From Cristatella mucedo (Eukaryota > Bryozoa > Phylactolaemata > Cristatellidae): 64,000 nucleotides of DNA. Positions 60,771 to 64,000 of the stretch are shown in pieces; positions within the stretch are counted from its first letter, which is position 1, and each line of letters begins with the position of its first letter. Below the pieces are notes generated by a model. It saw only the letters and a program-made list of their open reading frames with translations. It made no database searches and was not told the origin of the DNA. Both the position numbers and the translations under genes were made by a program. The stretch is from the NCBI GenBank assembly GCA_009760855.2, contig WPIO01000095.1, forward strand, positions 1 through 64,000. The letters run 5' to 3'.

Positions 60771-63724
60771 AAGCTACACGCTAGTGGTTATTTTCATCTC
60801 GTTTATGCCCAAAGTCACAGAAGCAGTCTAAAAATTCAAGAAGTACAAGATACCCATTCTAATATTCCTGAGCAATTCACGAAATAATAAAGAATGTCAC
60901 TAAGTGAGTGAGCGGGAAAGAGTCTCCGCAGACTAAGTTACCTACACAATTGAAACGCGCATATCAAAAACCTGCTCGTCTCCATTTCATAATTAAATGC
61001 ACAATTTGATATTCAATTTTAACTATGAGAGTGCATGTTGCAGCTACGTATAAGTATTAGGAAATTATCTCTCCTGATATTTTTGTAATGGCGCTCTTCA
61101 TACATGTACGATTGTTGTCGTAAGCAACTTGTATATATGAGAGTCACTCAAGGGTTCACATTCAAAATTAAATAGGTTTATATTTAATTGCTTGCATGCT
61201 TCCTTAGTAATGGCTGTGAACTATCAAAGACTCTACAAATAGTGGCGAGAAAAATATCGGCATATATTCCTGAATATGCATTACCAACACGCTTTCTAAT
61301 TTTTATGGATCTTTAGGTTCTTCCTCAGCCACTGGTTGTTTTAGAATGTATATGTATGTATGTGTGTGCGTGTGTGTGTCTGTGTGTGTGTGTGTTTTTG
61401 TCGGAATAGCTAGTTAGTCGTGTATTTAGTATTGAGTTTCCGCAGTTGTTCATTATGGCTTACGCTGTGGAAATTTAGCTCTCTGTGGATGCCAAATGGA
61501 CTGCTCTGCGTTTTACGAAATGGACTTGTCATATTACAACATAGGCGCTCTCGACTGCTGCCAGCGTGCTCCATTGTATTCCTAAATTTAAAAATCGTAT
61601 TATAATCGTAACTGCAGAACGTTGGTCGACATGCGGGGGGGGGCAAGAGCGGAATTGTATTCAACGAGTTGAACTCTCTATGGCACAGCCGGGGACGATG
61701 ACTTTTACATATCTGTGCACGCGAAGCTTCCTTAAGTTACAGTCTGCCTCAAGCCGGCAGCACGATTGCAGAGTATTAAAACAGCTCATCGCTCGTCAGA
61801 GAAGCAGCCTATATTCACAGAAGTTTACACATTAGCAGTCTAGAAGCAAGCTACAACAGTCGCAGCATTTTATGCCTAGGCTGAGATACTTGAAGCCTGA
61901 ACGTTACCAGCAGCAAGCTCCGGAGCTGTGGCATGGCATCAAGAGCTCCGGCTTCCTAAGCTGTACCTATACGATTTGCATAACTTAAGACGCGGAGATT
62001 CGATCAGGTCTGTACCTGTTCTACAGTTTCGTCTGACCGCCCTTGATATCTTCTAGATTAGCGGCGGTAATAAGTTCATTCCCGCTACTGTCATTTGGGC
62101 ACCGAGTTTGCAGCTTTGCAGCAGACTCATCATTAATCTAAGCAGATCGTTGGTTATCGGTGACTGCATTTACTGAATATTTTAATAAATTCGGCGTCAT
62201 ATATAAACATATCTCAGGATGACCACTCTCCGAAAAGTAGTAAAGGTAAATGCTGCTGAGCTGCTAATACCGGTTCTTGAACTCTTTGGAATGAGCATTG
62301 ATTCTGAACTCACGTAAGTTCAGTACAATGCGATCCCACAACTTGCTCAATATTGATTAAGCACTGCTCCAGAATTCTTACGATTCTATCAGGTGATTCC
62401 TTTTATGAATTCCAAATTTTGGCTAAGCGAGCAGGTGCTTTAGTTTTCAAGCACTCAATATCGTAGTCAGTACATGCCTTGGCACTCCAACGTTTAACGG
62501 CGATCTTGATGCCACGCTTACATGGCCGACTAAAAGTTAAGGCTCAGCCGCCTCTAGAAAGTTTTCTGGCTATTCTCGTCGCTTTGATAATCCCACGGCT
62601 TTTCCAGACTCAATTCCTCAAAGCGGCAGAAACGCGCAGACCAGTCTTCAAAACGCCGTAAGGAGGAAATATATACTGGCGACTTTCGCACTTGGATGGC
62701 AGCCAGGATTGTTAAATTAAACATCAGCAAGACCAAACTAAGAAATATGCGTAAACCTACTATCAGTCAGGAACTTAAGAGAACATTTACGCTGAAAACT
62801 GGCCCGGCCAACGCATTTCTTTTATCCTCTTCTCGGAATCCGGGAATCTGCCGTATCCAAAATGACATTTTACCGAGAACCGTATCACCTCCACTTCGTA
62901 GTCTACTTACGGAATCTTCCACAAATTCGGCCATGCTTAGGTAAGATTACAGCAGCCAAATAAGTCCGTGAATTTAAAACATCCATCAAGACTTCAGTAA
63001 CTCGTTCCTTGAAGGTAGCCGTCGTGCCTGCGAAATAAGATGCGTGCAGATCGTGCGAAATTCGGCAGCTAGGCTTGTGTGGAGGGATAGACCTAACTAA
63101 TACATCAAATGACTTCTCTTTGACTTGCACTGGATCTTCGTCAAGTAAAGTACTGACTTCAAGGACTTTCACTCAGTTTTAGGTCACTTCATTCTCTTTA
63201 TTTTGAATTTGACACAATTGGCATTTGCTTGGGTTGCTTAGTTGCGTCTCTTACTAAGCTGAAATTCTGTCGAGGTCATGCCTTCAAAGTCGACAAACAT
63301 CTCGGCATCTTCTCAATTCTTGACATTACATGCGAAACTGTAAATTCACCTGCTGCTCACATCTTATCGATAATTTATTCACATGAATCGTACTTTAAAT
63401 TCAAATTAAAGTAAATTTTGAAAAAAAATTAAACACGGTCTAAGAATCGAAAAATTGCTTAGAGTACCTTTAAAAAAGAAAAGATGTCAGAAATAGGATA
63501 AGGCTTTATAAATTTTCACACAAAAAAGCATTAAACAAACCATTAAGCAAACCATGTCAAATACGAAAGTAAACCGGAGGAAAAATATAGATAAATTACA
63601 AATTTATATATCTCTGCACCACAAAAAACATGTGTCCCCCTTGTTGAACCTGGGTATTGCTTGAACCGAGGTGCTTCACATAATATTACTATATATATAT
63701 CCTATATATATATATCCTATCGTC
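60771..63724. other. Intergenic DNA, no gene recognised
   Basis: About 3 kb of host-like sequence. It contains a short GT tract (about 61364-61395) and a G run near 61637. The minus-strand frame 62903-63172 looks coding in composition but shows no recognisable motif and starts immediately after a TGA. AT-rich toward 63.4-63.7 kb, with TATATATATCC repeated twice at about 63691-63718. Confidence 0.5.
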
Positions 63725-63848
63725 ATATTCATCTGCATAGCACCCTAGGAGAACTTAATCTCTATTCAGGCGCTTCACATATGCCACCGGGTTTGAGCCC
63801 ACGACCTTGGCCAGGCTTTGGTTAGGCGAGCACCTTAACCACTGGGAC
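63725..63848 (-). mobile_element. tRNA-derived SINE, family B, diverged copy
   Basis: The plus strand reads AGCACCCTAGGAGAACTTAA, TCTCTATTCAGGCGCTTCAC, GGGTTTGAGCCCACGACC and GCGAGCACCTTAACCACTGG, the same block order as the copies at 48.4 and 50.2 kb. The B box on the minus strand is GGGCTCAAACCC. Confidence 0.88.
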
Positions 63849-63854
63849 AATACG

Positions 63855-64000
63855 TGTTTAAAGTTCTTACGCTGACCCACACGGCCCGCAACGGCTTGGC
63901 CCCTTCATACCTAGCTGAACTGCTGCACCAGTTTCAGCCTCTTCGCGTCCCCAGGTCCTATGTGGAGACTAAATTAGCTGTTCCTTTCCTTTGCTTAACG
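63855..64000 (+). mobile_element. LINE ORF C-terminal region, second family, cut by window end
   Basis: The plus strand encodes FKVLTLTHTARNGLAPSYLA, then ELLHQFQPLRVPRSYVETKL, the region just after reverse transcriptase in CR1/L2-like LINEs. It differs clearly from the family at 45-57 kb, so it is a distinct subfamily. The 3' part lies beyond the window. Confidence 0.8.

Noticed and set aside
62903-63172. 89-codon minus-strand frame as a host exon
   Set aside because: Composition is protein-like but there is no motif, no convincing splice context and no neighbouring exon.

Overview
This window looks like a gene-poor stretch of a repeat-rich eukaryotic nuclear genome, most likely a marine invertebrate animal. 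The evidence is long dinucleotide microsatellites (AG, AT, AC, AGAC), trinucleotide and hexanucleotide CAG-type arrays, 5'-truncated CR1/L2-like LINEs ending in TTA repeats, two tRNA-headed SINE families and a pogo-type DNA transposon remnant. The species cannot be named from sequence alone, and I recognise no intact host protein-coding gene, tRNA gene or rRNA gene.

Layout. 1-43.7 kb is mixed-composition, apparently intergenic DNA with about 20 simple-sequence arrays and scattered, decayed LINE and SINE copies. LINE reverse transcriptase remnants lie near 15.0-15.35, 18.1-18.7, 27.2 and 39.4-39.7 kb. A pogo-like element with terminal inverted repeats and TA target duplications occupies 32.57-33.05 kb. 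Near-perfect hairpins lie at 14.65, 40.82 and 41.83 kb.

43.94-60.1 kb is visibly richer in A+T and is the main object of interest: a decayed, integrated Polinton/Maverick- or adintovirus-like double-stranded DNA virus element. I recognise a parvovirus-type phospholipase A2 domain (about 47.3 kb), an adenain-type cysteine protease on the minus strand (48.7-49.1 kb), an FtsK/HerA-type packaging ATPase (49.4-50.1 kb), a double-jelly-roll major capsid protein C-terminal part (55.5-56.6 kb) and a tail-fibre-like repeat protein (58.3-58.8 kb). A possible penton-like protein (52.2-52.9 kb) and several unidentified reading frames on both strands lie around them. Many of these frames are interrupted by TAA and TAG but rarely by TGA. 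They stay coherent if TAA/TAG are read as an amino acid (glutamine, as in ciliates and some green algae) with TGA as the stop. The element carries several host LINE and SINE insertions of the same families seen outside it, so it appears to be resident in the host chromosome rather than a contaminant.

60.1-64 kb returns to host-like DNA. It holds four or so diverged tandem units of about 130-170 bp, an unremarkable 3-kb stretch, another SINE copy and the start of a second LINE family running off the window end.

Functionally, the recognisable virus genes form a virion morphogenesis set (capsid, DNA packaging, maturation protease, entry-type lipase, fibre). No DNA polymerase or integrase was recognised. 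All recognised genes are broken, so this is a fossil rather than an active element.
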